53,421 nucleotides of DNA from Prochlorococcus sp. AG-673-M19 (lineage in GTDB: Bacteria; Cyanobacteriota; Cyanobacteriia; PCC-6307; Cyanobiaceae). This document shows positions 9,055-19,829 of the stretch, piece after piece. The notes under the pieces were generated by a model, which was given only the letters and a program-made list of their open reading frames with translations, had not been told where the DNA came from and did not search any database. The position numbers and the translations under genes were made by a program. The stretch covers positions 1 to 53,421 of the forward strand of contig QCTP01000009.1 of assembly GCA_003211115.1 (NCBI GenBank), written 5' to 3'. The first letter of the stretch is position 1. Every line of letters starts with the position of its first letter.

Positions 9055-10816
9055 CTATTAAAAAATAAAGCCAGACAACTTGAAAAGGATCAAGTTCAAT
9101 ATTATTACAATTATATTTCTTTGATGTTAGATAATCTTGCATGTTAAGTTCATCTTCAATCATATTAGTAAAATCAGAATCGACAAATCTATAGTTAATT
9201 TTATTCTCTGTCATATTGTGTATTGTGAAAACAGATTTTGAACCAATACCCCTTTTTATTACAACAATATCTCCTCTACTTTTAGACAAGCATTCCATTT
9301 TCGACTGTGGATTAAATTGAGGTAACTGTGATCTTACATCCATTGCATTACGAAGATACCTCAAATTTTTATTAGCATTAGATTCAGGGTTTTTGAACAT
9401 CGCTGAAAGTTTCTCAGACTTAAATTTTTCCCTATTAAGATCTCTTCTTTGACCTGTCATCGAAAAACTTTTAATATCATTTTCTGAAGCTAATAATGCA
9501 GGAAGATAAAAAGCAGGTACACCTTTTAGAGACATCACAAGCAATTGTGTTAATAAAAACCTTTCATATTGATAACGATTTGAATCTCTCCCGGCGTCTT
9601 CCATCGCGCTCCACCAACTAATATTCAATTCATATGGTTTATCTTCTCCATTTGACAGTCTTCTATGACTTACTAGTCCACCTCTTTTCTCACAATTTAT
9701 CAATAACTCTTTAATTCTTTGTTCACTCATTAGTCCTTCTAAAGCCCTTAAACCAACACCATCGTGAGAAGCTGTAAAATTAAACATGGTTGTAGTTTCA
9801 GGTAAATCTGGCCAATCACAAATCCATGAGTTTAAAATGTCTGCTCTAGAAGTAATAATTGCTTCCAAAAGAAGAGGCGGTAGAGGGAAATTATAAGCCA
9901 TATGTGCTTCATCTTCAGGTATTAAATAAGAAAGATTTTCCTTTTGTGGAACATTAGTTTCAGTTATTAATACACCATCATTTAGAAGATCATTTAGTAA
10001 TATTCTTAGAACTTTTACGATTGAATGTGCTTTTGGTAAATGCAAACATGTTGTGCCTGGCTCCTTCCAAATAAAACCTACTGCATCAAGTCTTAACCAC
10101 TTAATACCGTTAGATAAATAAGTAATAATCAAATTTAAAAACTCTATTGTCATTTTGGGATTAAGCCAATTCAAATCAATTTGATCCGGACCAAAAGTTG
10201 TCCAAACTTGTTTTAGTCCATCTTCAGTATTTATTTGCGAAAAAAGAGATGAACTCCTTGGTCGAATAACATTTTTCCAGTCAAGATCTTGTGAAGGTGA
10301 AAAGACATTGGATAATCCGGGTTCTTGACATTTTATAAATTGCTGAACCCATGGATGAGACGATGAAACATGATTTAAAACCAAATCAGCCATTAAACAG
10401 TGTTTATTAGAAATACTATTAAGATCCTCCCAACTACCAAATTTGTCTTCTAAAGACTTATGACTTGAGACAGCAAAACCACCATCACTAGTTGATTTAA
10501 GAAAGGGAAGAATATGAACTACTTTTGATAGGCTTCCAAAATGTTTACTTAGTAAGTCTCGAAGAGTTACAAGCGTGGCTTCTCCTTTTTTATAAACCCC
10601 ATCAGCATAAGTTATTAAAACTGCATAAGATTCATCCCATTTTTTTTCTCTATTAATTTCTTCATAACGAGACTTCTCTGAGAAATTATCTAAAATCTGC
10701 AATAATTGATTACAAATAAAGTTGATCTCTTCGGTAGTATGATCCTTATAAATTGTTTTTAGCAATTTACTAAGCTTTAATCTATCTAATTTTTTCTCTG
10801 AATCAATTTGCGTCAC
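9047..10816 (-). CDS. GH13 sucrose phosphorylase-like enzyme, candidate glucosylglycerate phosphorylase
   Basis: WLRLDAVGFIWKE, ITETNVP, TASHDGVGLRALEG catalytic regions. Confidence 0.85.
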   Translation of the reverse strand: MTQIDSEKKLDRLKLSKLLKTIYKDHTTEEINFICNQLLQILDNFSEKSRYEEINREKKWDESYAVLITYADGVYKKGEATLVTLRDLLSKHFGSLSKVVHILPFLKSTSDGGFAVSSHKSLEDKFGSWEDLNSISNKHCLMADLVLNHVSSSHPWVQQFIKCQEPGLSNVFSPSQDLDWKNVIRPRSSSLFSQINTEDGLKQVWTTFGPDQIDLNWLNPKMTIEFLNLIITYLSNGIKWLRLDAVGFIWKEPGTTCLHLPKAHSIVKVLRILLNDLLNDGVLITETNVPQKENLSYLIPEDEAHMAYNFPLPPLLLEAIITSRADILNSWICDWPDLPETTTMFNFTASHDGVGLRALEGLMSEQRIKELLINCEKRGGLVSHRRLSNGEDKPYELNISWWSAMEDAGRDSNRYQYERFLLTQLLVMSLKGVPAFYLPALLASENDIKSFSMTGQRRDLNREKFKSEKLSAMFKNPESNANKNLRYLRNAMDVRSQLPQFNPQSKMECLSKSRGDIVVIKRGIGSKSVFTIHNMTENKINYRFVDSDFTNMIEDELNMQDYLTSKKYNCNNIELDPFQVVWLYFLIDD

Positions 10817-10866
10817 TTTGAAAAAATCTTCGAAGTATTAACACTATTCTGCACATCAAATAAAAA

Positions 10867-12093
10867 ATGGACTTTCAACAAGGGTTAATCACAACAATAC
10901 ATGAATATGGTGTCACAAAGGATCTACTTAAAGAATTAAATATAGGTCTTAAGAAAAGAGCCACAGCAATATTAATTCCTTGTCTCTACGAAGAATTTGA
11001 AAGAACTGCATTAAGAGATATAAAAGAAGTTTTAAAAAACCTTACCGGATTAAATGAATTAGTTATTGCTCTATCTGCAAAAACTATAGATCAAGTAAAT
11101 TGTGCTAAGTCATTTTTTAATTCAATGCCATTCCCAGTTCACATACAATGGACAAATTCTCCATCTGTTATTGAACTTTTAAAAAGTCAAGAAAAAAATG
11201 GCTTAGAATTACTCGGAACTCCTGGCAAAGGATGGGCAGTATGGCAAGGAATAGGAGTAGCAACAAGAAAGTCTGAAGTGGTTGCTTTATTTGATGCTGA
11301 TATAAGAACATTTACCTCATTGTATCCATCAAGAATGATTCTTCCCTTGTTAGATGAATCATTTGGAATTTCCTATGTAAAAGCCTTCTATAGTCGTTTA
11401 TCATTAGAAAATAATCAATTGCAAGGAAGAGCAACAAGATTATTCGTGGGTCCTTTATTAGCAAGTTTGCAGCAATTAGTAGGTAATGGGCCTTTTTTAC
11501 AATATTTACAATCGTTTAGATATCCTCTCGCTGGTGAATTTGCATTTACAAAAGATTTAGCGATGAATCTAAGAATACCATGTGATTGGGGATTAGAAAT
11601 AGGTCTTCTTTCTGAGGTTTATAGAAATGTGAGAACTTCAAAAATAGCTCAAGTAGACCTAGGATTATTTGATCATAAACATAAAAATATAGGATCATCC
11701 TCCAAGGAAGGTCTTCAAAAAATGTGTACAGAAATTCTTTCTAGTGTCTTAAGAGGACTTATGGAACATCAAGCACAAACTCTAACGACCACGCAATTAT
11801 CTACACTTGAAGTTCTTTATAAAAGAGTTGGAGAAGATAGAGTTAAACAATTTGGTCTAGATTCCGCAGTTAATAAGCTTCCATATGACAGGCATGAAGA
11901 AGAACTCTCCGTTCAAAAATTTGCAAAATTATTAAGACCTGCTACACAAGAATATTTAACAAATCCAACAACACAACAACTTCCTAGTTGGTCAAGAGTT
12001 CTTTCCTGTGAGAATAAACTTCAAGAGGATTTAGCAAATGCAGGCTCTAAAGAAATAAATTCAACCAAAAAAGAATTAATTAATAACTATTAA
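10867..12093 (+). CDS. gpgS: glucosyl-3-phosphoglycerate synthase
   Basis: GT81-like: [32 protein letters not shown]; adjacent to the matching phosphatase. Confidence 0.88.
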   Translation: MDFQQGLITTIHEYGVTKDLLKELNIGLKKRATAILIPCLYEEFERTALRDIKEVLKNLTGLNELVIALSAKTIDQVNCAKSFFNSMPFPVHIQWTNSPSVIELLKSQEKNGLELLGTPGKGWAVWQGIGVATRKSEVVALFDADIRTFTSLYPSRMILPLLDESFGISYVKAFYSRLSLENNQLQGRATRLFVGPLLASLQQLVGNGPFLQYLQSFRYPLAGEFAFTKDLAMNLRIPCDWGLEIGLLSEVYRNVRTSKIAQVDLGLFDHKHKNIGSSSKEGLQKMCTEILSSVLRGLMEHQAQTLTTTQLSTLEVLYKRVGEDRVKQFGLDSAVNKLPYDRHEEELSVQKFAKLLRPATQEYLTNPTTQQLPSWSRVLSCENKLQEDLANAGSKEINSTKKELINNY

Positions 12094-13799
12094 AGTAAGA
12101 AATATCTTTGGGCCATTGGCACTTCTTCAAGGGGATCACAAGAAAGTAATACCCCATCGGCGAATACTTCATAAGTTTGAGGGTCTACTGAAATATTTGG
12201 CAATTTATTATTTAATTTAAGATCTAATTTATTAATGGATCTAGTGCTTTCCACAGCTAAACATTTTTTCTTTAAAGAAAGTTTACTAGGGATATCAAGA
12301 TCGATTGCATTTTTGCTCAAAAAAGTGAATGAACTTTTTAAAAGTGATTGTCCATAATTTGCAAACATAGGTCTACCGTGAACGGGTCCTGGAGTAGGAA
12401 TTGAAGCATTTGCATCTCCCATCTGAGACCAAACAATTGAACCTCCTTTGACAACTAGTTCTGGTTTAACACCAAAAAAGGATGGTTTCCATAAGACCAA
12501 ATCAGCTATTTTACCTTTTTCAATAGATCCAACAAATTTATTAATTCCATGAGCAATTGCCGGATTAATAGTCACTTTTGATATATATCTCTTAACTCTA
12601 TAATTATCATTTTTCTCAGAATCTTCAGGTAAAGGGCCTCTTTGAACTTTCATTTTATGAGCGGTTTGAAAAGTTCTTGTTATTACTTCTCCAACTCTTC
12701 CCATAGCTTGTGAATCACTTGCAATTATAGAAAAGGCACCAATATCATGCAAAATATCTTCCGCAGCTATTGTCTCCCTCCTTATCCTTGATTCTGCAAA
12801 AGCTATATCTTCGGGAATTTTAGAATCTAAATGATGACAGACCATTAACATATCAAGATGTTCTTCTAAAGTATTTTTTGTGTAAGGCCTTGTTGGATTT
12901 GTACTGCTTGGTAAAACATTATTTTCTCCACAAATTTTAATAATATCTGGTGCATGGCCGCCCCCAGCTCCTTCGGTATGAAAAGTATGTATAGTTCTAC
13001 CTGCAATAGCTTTTATAGTATCCTCAACAAATCCAGCTTCATTTAAAGTATCAGTATGAATACACACTTGAACATCTAAAGCATCTGCGACATTAAGACA
13101 TGTATTAATAGTTGAGGGAGTGGTACCCCAGTCTTCATGTAATTTTAAACCACATGCTCCTGCATTAACCTGATCAAAAAGATTTGTCTCATTAGATGAA
13201 TTGCCTTTACCAAAGAAGCCTAAATTCATAGGGAAAGCTTCAGCAGATTGAACCATTCGTGATATATGAAAAGAACCTGGAGTACAAGTAGTAGCATTTG
13301 TTCCAGTAGCTGGTCCTGTTCCTCCTCCTAACATAGTTGTTATACCAGAAGCTAATGCTGTTTCTATTTGCTGAGGACAAATAAAATGGATATGTGTATC
13401 AATAGATCCGGCCGTGAGAATATGTCCTTCACCAGCTATAACTTCAGTCGAAGCTCCAATTATTATGTTTATATTATCTTGGATATCAGGATTTCCAGCT
13501 TTACCAATTTCATAAATTTTTCCATCTTTCAATCCAACATCAGCTTTTACAATCCCCCACCAATCAACTATCAAAGCATTAGTTATAACAGTATCAACAG
13601 CACCATCAGCTCTGGTTAATTGAGACTGTCCCATACCATCTCTAATAACTTTACCTCCTCCAAATTTAACTTCATCTCCATAAGTAGTAAAATCCTTCTC
13701 TACTTCAATAATTAATTCTGTATCTGCAAGTCTTACTCTATCTCCCTTTGTAGGACCATATGTTTGAGCATAAGTTTTTCTATTAATCTTATAAGACAT
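12090..13799 (-). CDS. ureC: urease subunit alpha
   Basis: [39 protein letters not shown] motifs. Confidence 0.99.
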   Translation of the reverse strand: MSYKINRKTYAQTYGPTKGDRVRLADTELIIEVEKDFTTYGDEVKFGGGKVIRDGMGQSQLTRADGAVDTVITNALIVDWWGIVKADVGLKDGKIYEIGKAGNPDIQDNINIIIGASTEVIAGEGHILTAGSIDTHIHFICPQQIETALASGITTMLGGGTGPATGTNATTCTPGSFHISRMVQSAEAFPMNLGFFGKGNSSNETNLFDQVNAGACGLKLHEDWGTTPSTINTCLNVADALDVQVCIHTDTLNEAGFVEDTIKAIAGRTIHTFHTEGAGGGHAPDIIKICGENNVLPSSTNPTRPYTKNTLEEHLDMLMVCHHLDSKIPEDIAFAESRIRRETIAAEDILHDIGAFSIIASDSQAMGRVGEVITRTFQTAHKMKVQRGPLPEDSEKNDNYRVKRYISKVTINPAIAHGINKFVGSIEKGKIADLVLWKPSFFGVKPELVVKGGSIVWSQMGDANASIPTPGPVHGRPMFANYGQSLLKSSFTFLSKNAIDLDIPSKLSLKKKCLAVESTRSINKLDLKLNNKLPNISVDPQTYEVFADGVLLSCDPLEEVPMAQRYFLL

Positions 13800-13804
13800 A
13801 ATAT

Positions 13805-14125
13805 TTAAGAATCTAAAGGACCATTAATTAAGGCATTAAAACCAAAGGAATTTCTATATCCTGAGTAAGAAATCAGTTTAACTTCTGTAGTATCTCCAGG
13901 TTCAAATCTAATAGCAGTTCCTGCAGGAATATCTAGACGCATACCAAGTGTAAGTTCTCTTTGAAATATTAAAGCTTTATTAGTTTCAAAAAAATGATAA
14001 TGCGACCCAACCTGAACTGGTCTGTCACCAGAGTTAGAAACAGTTATATTTTTTACTTCTTTACCAGAATTTAATTCAATATCGCCATCTTCAGTAATTA
14101 TTTCACCTGGTATTAAATATTCCAT
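13805..14125 (-). CDS. ureB: urease subunit beta
   Basis: [29 protein letters not shown]. Confidence 0.98.
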   Translation of the reverse strand: MEYLIPGEIITEDGDIELNSGKEVKNITVSNSGDRPVQVGSHYHFFETNKALIFQRELTLGMRLDIPAGTAIRFEPGDTTEVKLISYSGYRNSFGFNALINGPLDS

Positions 14126-14127
14126 AG

Positions 14128-14430
14128 TTAATTAATAGGATTGTGAATAGTTACCAATTTTGTCCCATCTGGGAAGACAGCCTCAACTTGAACTTCATCG
14201 ACCATTTCAGAAATCCCATCCATTACTTGTTTTTTACTAAGCCAAGTCGTACCTTCAGACATTAGTTGACTGACACTTTTACCATCTCTAGCACCCTCTA
14301 AAACTTGAAAACTTAAGAAAGCAACAGTTTCTGGATAATTAAGTTTTAGACCCCTATTAAGTCTTCTTTCAGCTAGTTGTGCAGCTGAAAAAATTAATAG
14401 TTTATCTTTTTCTTGAGGTGAAAGATGCAT
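14128..14430 (-). CDS. ureA: urease subunit gamma
   Basis: [34 protein letters not shown]. Confidence 0.98.
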   Translation of the reverse strand: MHLSPQEKDKLLIFSAAQLAERRLNRGLKLNYPETVAFLSFQVLEGARDGKSVSQLMSEGTTWLSKKQVMDGISEMVDEVQVEAVFPDGTKLVTIHNPIN

Positions 14431-14490
14431 AAATAAAAATTAATCTAAAAATTATATTTTAAAAAGTTCCAAATGAACATAATAAGTAAT

Positions 14491-15402
14491 TTATAGATCT
14501 TGTAAAGGCCATACACCTTGATATTCTGGCTTACAAAACCCACAAACAGCTCTTATTTGTGTCCAAATAGAAAAAAAACATTTCCTTGCATCTTGTGATG
14601 AATTACCCAAGAATCTTATTGATATTCCATTCTCTAAAGTTCCTAAAGATAAATAATTATCATTCTTTTTAAAAATCATTTTTATATTCTCTTTTAAGTT
14701 AGTTATTTTTGTCTTAGGAAATTCTTTTTCACATATCCAAATTAAAGAACCAAAAACTGGCATGTGATCCATTCCACTTTTAGCTTCAAAACTAAATTTA
14801 GTTAATTCAATTTGATCTACAAATTCCCAATCATCACATAAATTACCATTCCTTATAATCTCTAATTTTGATCTAAAAACGCCGTTCTCAATGGATTCGC
14901 CTATAGAAGATCTTCCTAATCTTATTAAATCTGTAAATAAAACACTAGAATTATCCGAAACCTTTATCTTAAATTCTTGAGAAAATAATCCGTTTGCAAA
15001 AACTATTGTTTCTTGTGGGAGGTACTCTAGATGAGAATTATCAAGAATATTTATCTTAGTTTTTTGCGAGGAAAAAGTACCTTTAGGATTAATTTTTGAT
15101 CTACCAACTGATCCATATACTTTCTGAGCTGAAGAGGTGGTTAATAAAACTTTGGAATTAATTCCAATATTTGCTTCAAATTCAAGCAAATCACCACCAA
15201 CCAGACCCCCTGCCGTATGAAGGATAGGTAAGATACAACGACCCTCCTGGTCATAATTACCCTTTAATAATTTATAAGGAGATGTAAATTTAGATTTGAA
15301 GATTGTTTTATCATCTTTTCCAGAACTTGATTTATTATTAAAAAAATTCAAAAAACAATTACCTTCCCAAGAAGATTTATCCATAATTGTTTTCTTCATC
15401 AC
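14491..15402 (-). CDS. ureD: urease accessory protein UreD
   Basis: [25 protein letters not shown] motifs. Confidence 0.96.
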   Translation of the reverse strand: MMKKTIMDKSSWEGNCFLNFFNNKSSSGKDDKTIFKSKFTSPYKLLKGNYDQEGRCILPILHTAGGLVGGDLLEFEANIGINSKVLLTTSSAQKVYGSVGRSKINPKGTFSSQKTKINILDNSHLEYLPQETIVFANGLFSQEFKIKVSDNSSVLFTDLIRLGRSSIGESIENGVFRSKLEIIRNGNLCDDWEFVDQIELTKFSFEAKSGMDHMPVFGSLIWICEKEFPKTKITNLKENIKMIFKKNDNYLSLGTLENGISIRFLGNSSQDARKCFFSIWTQIRAVCGFCKPEYQGVWPLQDL

Positions 15403-15431
15403 TTTATTTAAGTTACTAAAAATATTTTGTT

Positions 15432-15881
15432 ATGAGTAATAAAAACGAAATTATTGTAACTGATTGGATTAAAAAAAATTGCCATGATGGAAATTTTTTA
15501 AAACTTACACTAAGTTCAGATCAAAGAAGAGTCTTCAGAGGAAAAAGAAGATCAGATTGTAATCAAGAACTTCAATTACAATTACCAAGAGACGGAAAAT
15601 TAAAAGATGGTGATATTCTTAGCACAAATCATAAAAAACTCTTTGTAGAGATCATTGCGCAAAAAGAAAATTTAATAGAAATAACTGCTAAAACAAATTT
15701 TGAACTTACCAAAGTTGCTTACCATCTTGGGAATAGACATGTAGATATTGAGATTAAGGAAAATATTCTATTTACTAAAAGTGATTACATAATTGAGGAA
15801 TTGCTTAAGAACTTTGATGTTGTTTTCTTAAAAGTTAAAAAAAAGTTTTTTCCAGAAGTAGGAGCTTTTCATCATGAATAA
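15432..15881 (+). CDS. ureE: urease accessory protein UreE
   Basis: YHLGNRHVDIEI motif; operon position. Confidence 0.95.
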   Translation: MSNKNEIIVTDWIKKNCHDGNFLKLTLSSDQRRVFRGKRRSDCNQELQLQLPRDGKLKDGDILSTNHKKLFVEIIAQKENLIEITAKTNFELTKVAYHLGNRHVDIEIKENILFTKSDYIIEELLKNFDVVFLKVKKKFFPEVGAFHHE

Positions 15882-16560
15882 AAATCACTTAGTTAAGTAT
15901 TTATTAATTAGCCCAAGTTTACCTGTGGGAGGTTTTTGTTATTCCGAGGGATTGGAAAGTTATTTAAAAATTAAGAATTTAGACGAATCTGAGAACATAA
16001 AAAATTTAATTACTAATGAATTACAAATTGGCCAAATTAGAATTGAAGCAAGATGTTTAATAGAATTTTTTGATATTTTCAAAGAATTAAAAGACGTTAA
16101 TAATGTTAAAAACAACAAAAGAAAATTATTGAGTCTAGATAAATGGCTATTATCCTCTAGAGATGCTGTTGAGATAAGAGATCAACAGAATCAAATGGCT
16201 AAATCACTTTTTGAATTGACTAAAGAATTTGGATTTGAATATTTATATGAAAAAAATGAAAGTATTTCTTGGTCTTTAGCATGGAGTTGGGCTTGCTTCT
16301 CTTTTCAAATAAATAAATTAGAAATGGTCGAAAATTTTATATATGCATGGACTGCGAATCAACTAAGTGCTGCAATAAGGCTTATACCAATGGGTTCAAT
16401 AAAAGCACAAACTATTCAGCTTGAGTTGTTGGATTTAATTTCAGATGTATCCCAAGAAATTGTAGACAGAAATATCAATGATCTTTATGTTGGAAATATA
16501 AGCTTATCTATGGCTCAACAAAACCATAATGATCTATATACAAAACTTTTTAGAAATTAA
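15874..16560 (+). CDS. ureF: urease accessory protein UreF
   Basis: SPSLPVGGFCYSEGLE; overlaps ureE by 8 bp. Confidence 0.95.
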   Translation: MNKNHLVKYLLISPSLPVGGFCYSEGLESYLKIKNLDESENIKNLITNELQIGQIRIEARCLIEFFDIFKELKDVNNVKNNKRKLLSLDKWLLSSRDAVEIRDQQNQMAKSLFELTKEFGFEYLYEKNESISWSLAWSWACFSFQINKLEMVENFIYAWTANQLSAAIRLIPMGSIKAQTIQLELLDLISDVSQEIVDRNINDLYVGNISLSMAQQNHNDLYTKLFRN

Positions 16561-16563
16561 TTT

Positions 16564-17169
16564 ATGAGTAGCAAATTAAGAATAGGAATTGCAGGACCGG
16601 TAGGCTCAGGGAAAACTGCATTAGTTGAAACTTTATGCTTAGGTCTAAAAAAGAAATATCAAATAGCTGTTGTGACTAATGATATTTATACAAAAGAGGA
16701 TGCTAATTTTCTGATAAAGAAAAAGATTTTAGAGCAAGGAAGAATAGTTGGAGTAGAAACAGGTGGTTGTCCTCATACTGCAATAAGAGAAGATTGTTCA
16801 CTTAATAAAAATGCAGTAATGGATCTTGAAAACAAATATGATCCTTTGGATTTTATTTTTGTAGAAAGTGGAGGAGATAACCTTGCGGCAAGTTTTAGTC
16901 CAGAACTTGTAGATTTATCTATTTATGTAATTGATGTATCAGCTGGGGATAAAATCCCGAGAAAAGGAGGTCCTGGCATTACAAGATCTGATTTGTTATT
17001 AATCAACAAAATTGATTTAGCTGATATGGTTGGCGCAAATTTAAATATTATGCAAAATGATACTGATTTAATGAGAGATGGTAAACCTTGGTTTTTTACA
17101 AACCTTAGTTCTGGCTTCGGAGTTGATGACGTTATAAATTACTTAGTTGGTCAAATACCAAACATTTAA
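16564..17169 (+). CDS. ureG: urease accessory GTPase UreG
   Basis: [47 protein letters not shown]. Confidence 0.99.
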   Translation: MSSKLRIGIAGPVGSGKTALVETLCLGLKKKYQIAVVTNDIYTKEDANFLIKKKILEQGRIVGVETGGCPHTAIREDCSLNKNAVMDLENKYDPLDFIFVESGGDNLAASFSPELVDLSIYVIDVSAGDKIPRKGGPGITRSDLLLINKIDLADMVGANLNIMQNDTDLMRDGKPWFFTNLSSGFGVDDVINYLVGQIPNI

Positions 17170-17213
17170 AGTCAAAAAAATAGCCGTAAGTTTTATATTG
17201 GATTCAACAAAAT

Positions 17214-17227
17214 GTTACCTTCGCTAC
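17214..17227 (+). promoter_or_regulatory. candidate NtcA-binding site upstream of urtA
   Basis: GTT-ACCTTCGC-TAC, one mismatch to GTAN8TAC (matches GTN10AC); AT-rich -10-like TAATAA/TAAATT follows. Confidence 0.6.
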
Positions 17228-17303
17228 AAAACTAAATCCCACTCGTTAATAACTTTTAAATTATCCCCTAAATGTGGGCCAATTACCTAATTTAAACGAA
17301 TTC

Positions 17304-18593
17304 ATGAGAATTTCAAGGCGTATTTTGGCAGGTTTAGCTACTGCCTCTCTTGCCGTTACCGTTACTTCATGCGGAGGAGGTTCAGACACTTCCGGAAGTT
17401 TCGATGACACAGTAACTGTTGGTATTTTACATTCCCTTTCAGGAACAATGGCTATATCAGAATCAACTCTTGTTGATACTGAAAAAATGGCTATTGCAGA
17501 AATCAATGCTGCCGGCGGTGTAACTGTTGGTGGGAAAAGCTACAAAATCGAATACATAGTTGAAGACGGAGCTTCCGACTGGCCAACATTTGCTGAGAAA
17601 TCTAAAAAGTTAATCGATCAGGATGGAGTTCCGGTTGTCTTTGGTGGATGGACATCTGCAAGTAGGAAGGCAATGCTTCCTGTGTATGAATCAAAAGATG
17701 CATTCCTTTACTACCCAATTCAGTATGAGGCACAGGAATGTTCAAACAACATCTTCTACACTGGTGCTTCACCAAACCAACAATCAGAACCTGCCACTGA
17801 CTTTATGTATAAGAGGTCTCCTGCAGCAGGAAAGCCATTTTTCTTAGTTGGTTCTGACTATGTTTTTCCAAGAACATCAAATACAATTACCAAGGAACAA
17901 CTTAAATCACTTGGAGGAAAAGTTGTAGGTGAAGATTATTTACCTTTAGGAAATACTGAAGTTGCTCCTATCATTTCCAAAATTAAGAAAGCCTTAGCAC
18001 CATCTGGTGGTGGTGTAATTATCAACACACTTAATGGTGACCAAAACGTCGCTTTCTTTAAACAAATTCAGGATGCTGGGATTACTCCAAGCAATGGATA
18101 TTATGTAATGAATTATTCTATTGCAGAAGAAGAAATCAGTACTATTGGACCTGAATTTCTAGAAGGCCATTATGGTGCTTGGAACTACATGATGTCTATC
18201 GACACACCTGAGTCAAAGAAATTTGCAGCTGATTTTAAAGCTCTTTATGGAAGTGACCGAGTAGTTGCTGATCCACAGGAGTCTGCTTACAACATGGTTT
18301 ATTTATGGAAACAAGCAGTAGAAGATGCAGGAACATTTGAGAACAGTGCTGTTAGAGAAGCTCTTGTAGGTCAAACTTTCGATGCTCCTCAAGGACCAGT
18401 TGAAGTTATGCCTAACCATCACCTTGCTCAAACTGTAAGAATTGGTTTAATCAAGCCAGAAGGTGGATTCGAGATTCTTGAAGAAACTGATGGAGTTGTA
18501 TACCCACAAGCGTGGAACCAATTTGAACCAAGTTCAAAAGGCTATGCATGTGACTGGACAGATCCATCTAAAGGAGAGAGATATAAGCTTTAA
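17304..18593 (+). CDS. urtA: urea ABC transporter substrate-binding protein
   Basis: Lipoprotein signal MRISRRILAGLATASLAVTVTSCGGG; VGILHSLSGTMAISESTLVD; upstream of urtBCDE; start moved to internal ATG. Confidence 0.96.
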   Translation: MRISRRILAGLATASLAVTVTSCGGGSDTSGSFDDTVTVGILHSLSGTMAISESTLVDTEKMAIAEINAAGGVTVGGKSYKIEYIVEDGASDWPTFAEKSKKLIDQDGVPVVFGGWTSASRKAMLPVYESKDAFLYYPIQYEAQECSNNIFYTGASPNQQSEPATDFMYKRSPAAGKPFFLVGSDYVFPRTSNTITKEQLKSLGGKVVGEDYLPLGNTEVAPIISKIKKALAPSGGGVIINTLNGDQNVAFFKQIQDAGITPSNGYYVMNYSIAEEEISTIGPEFLEGHYGAWNYMMSIDTPESKKFAADFKALYGSDRVVADPQESAYNMVYLWKQAVEDAGTFENSAVREALVGQTFDAPQGPVEVMPNHHLAQTVRIGLIKPEGGFEILEETDGVVYPQAWNQFEPSSKGYACDWTDPSKGERYKL

Positions 18594-18614
18594 TTTCAGA
18601 GCTTATTCTTAAAA

Positions 18615-18645
18615 AAGAAGAGGAGGCTTAATGCCTCCTCTTCTT
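18615..18645 (+). other. 13-bp perfect stem-loop in urtA-urtB spacer
   Basis: AAGAAGAGGAGGC-TTAAT-GCCTCCTCTTCTT; no downstream poly-T on + strand. Confidence 0.85.
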
Positions 18646-18674
18646 ATATCCACTTAAATTTTCTTCTTATAAAA

Positions 18675-19829
18675 TTGGAATTGCTTCTTGATAGTTTGTT
18701 CAACGGTGTAGCGATCGGATCTGTTTTACTTGTAGCTGCTTTGGGCTTAGCTATTGTATTTGGTTTGATGGGCGTAATCAATCTTGCACATGGTGAACTT
18801 ATGATGCTAGGTGCTTACACTACATATGTAACTCAATTAATTTTCAAACTCCCAATATTAAAACCCTATTACAACGCATACGTTATAGTTTCTATTTTTT
18901 TTGCATTTATTGTCAGTGGAGTAGTAGGAATACTTTTAGAAAAAACTGTAATTAGAAAGTTATACGGAAGTCCATTAGAAACTTTACTTGCAACATGGGG
19001 AGTAAGCCTTATCCTTCAACAATTCGTCCGCAGTGTCCCTTTAGCTTATGGGACAGGACTAATAATAAGTCTCATAATAGGTTTATTTTTACCAACAGTA
19101 TTTTCATCAAAAGTAAAAGAGTCTATAAACTTTAAATATGTAAAATTTAGTTCATGGATATTTGCAGCATTAGCAGGCGTTCTCTCCGGTAATTTAATTT
19201 CATCTTCCGTTAGCAAATTAAGTCGAGCTAGTGCAAGAAATGTGGATGTAACAGCTCCTGCCTGGATGAGAGGTCAAGTAGAAATTCTTGGAACAGCATT
19301 CCCAAAAACAAGATTAATGATAATAATAATTACTTTAATTTCAGTAATTGCAATAACTTTATTTTTAAATCAAAGTGCTTGGGGTATGAGGATAAGAGCA
19401 GTAACTCAAAATAGAGAAATGAGTGATTGTCTAGGAATCTCAACTGAAAAAGTTGATGTTCTTACTTTTGGAATCGGTTCTGGATTGGCAGGAGTTGCAG
19501 GAGTTGCTGTATCCCTATTGGGTTCAGTTGGACCCAATGTAGGGGGTAATTATATAGTCGGATGTTTTATGGTTGTAGTTTTAGGAGGTGTAGGGAACCT
19601 ATTGGGTACAATTTTTGCCTCATTTGGAATAGGAATAATGACTGATTTAATTGGAGCCGGTCGTCTTTTATCAATATGGCCTGATATGCCTCTACCACTA
19701 TCTAATACAATAAATTTTTTTGCAACTACTAGTATGGCTAGAGTTATGATTTTTGCATTAATAGTAATATTTTTGCAATTCAAACCTACTGGTTTATTCC
19801 CCCAGAAAGGAAGGATGGTTGAGAGTTAA
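18675..19829 (+). CDS. urtB: urea ABC transporter permease
   Basis: LivH-like; GLAIVFGLMGVINLAHGELMMLGAY; probable TTG start. Confidence 0.95.
   Translation: MELLLDSLFNGVAIGSVLLVAALGLAIVFGLMGVINLAHGELMMLGAYTTYVTQLIFKLPILKPYYNAYVIVSIFFAFIVSGVVGILLEKTVIRKLYGSPLETLLATWGVSLILQQFVRSVPLAYGTGLIISLIIGLFLPTVFSSKVKESINFKYVKFSSWIFAALAGVLSGNLISSSVSKLSRASARNVDVTAPAWMRGQVEILGTAFPKTRLMIIIITLISVIAITLFLNQSAWGMRIRAVTQNREMSDCLGISTEKVDVLTFGIGSGLAGVAGVAVSLLGSVGPNVGGNYIVGCFMVVVLGGVGNLLGTIFASFGIGIMTDLIGAGRLLSIWPDMPLPLSNTINFFATTSMARVMIFALIVIFLQFKPTGLFPQKGRMVES

Noticed and set aside
13368-13619. Plus-strand ORF antisense to ureC
   Set aside because: ureC is unambiguous; antisense ORF is low complexity
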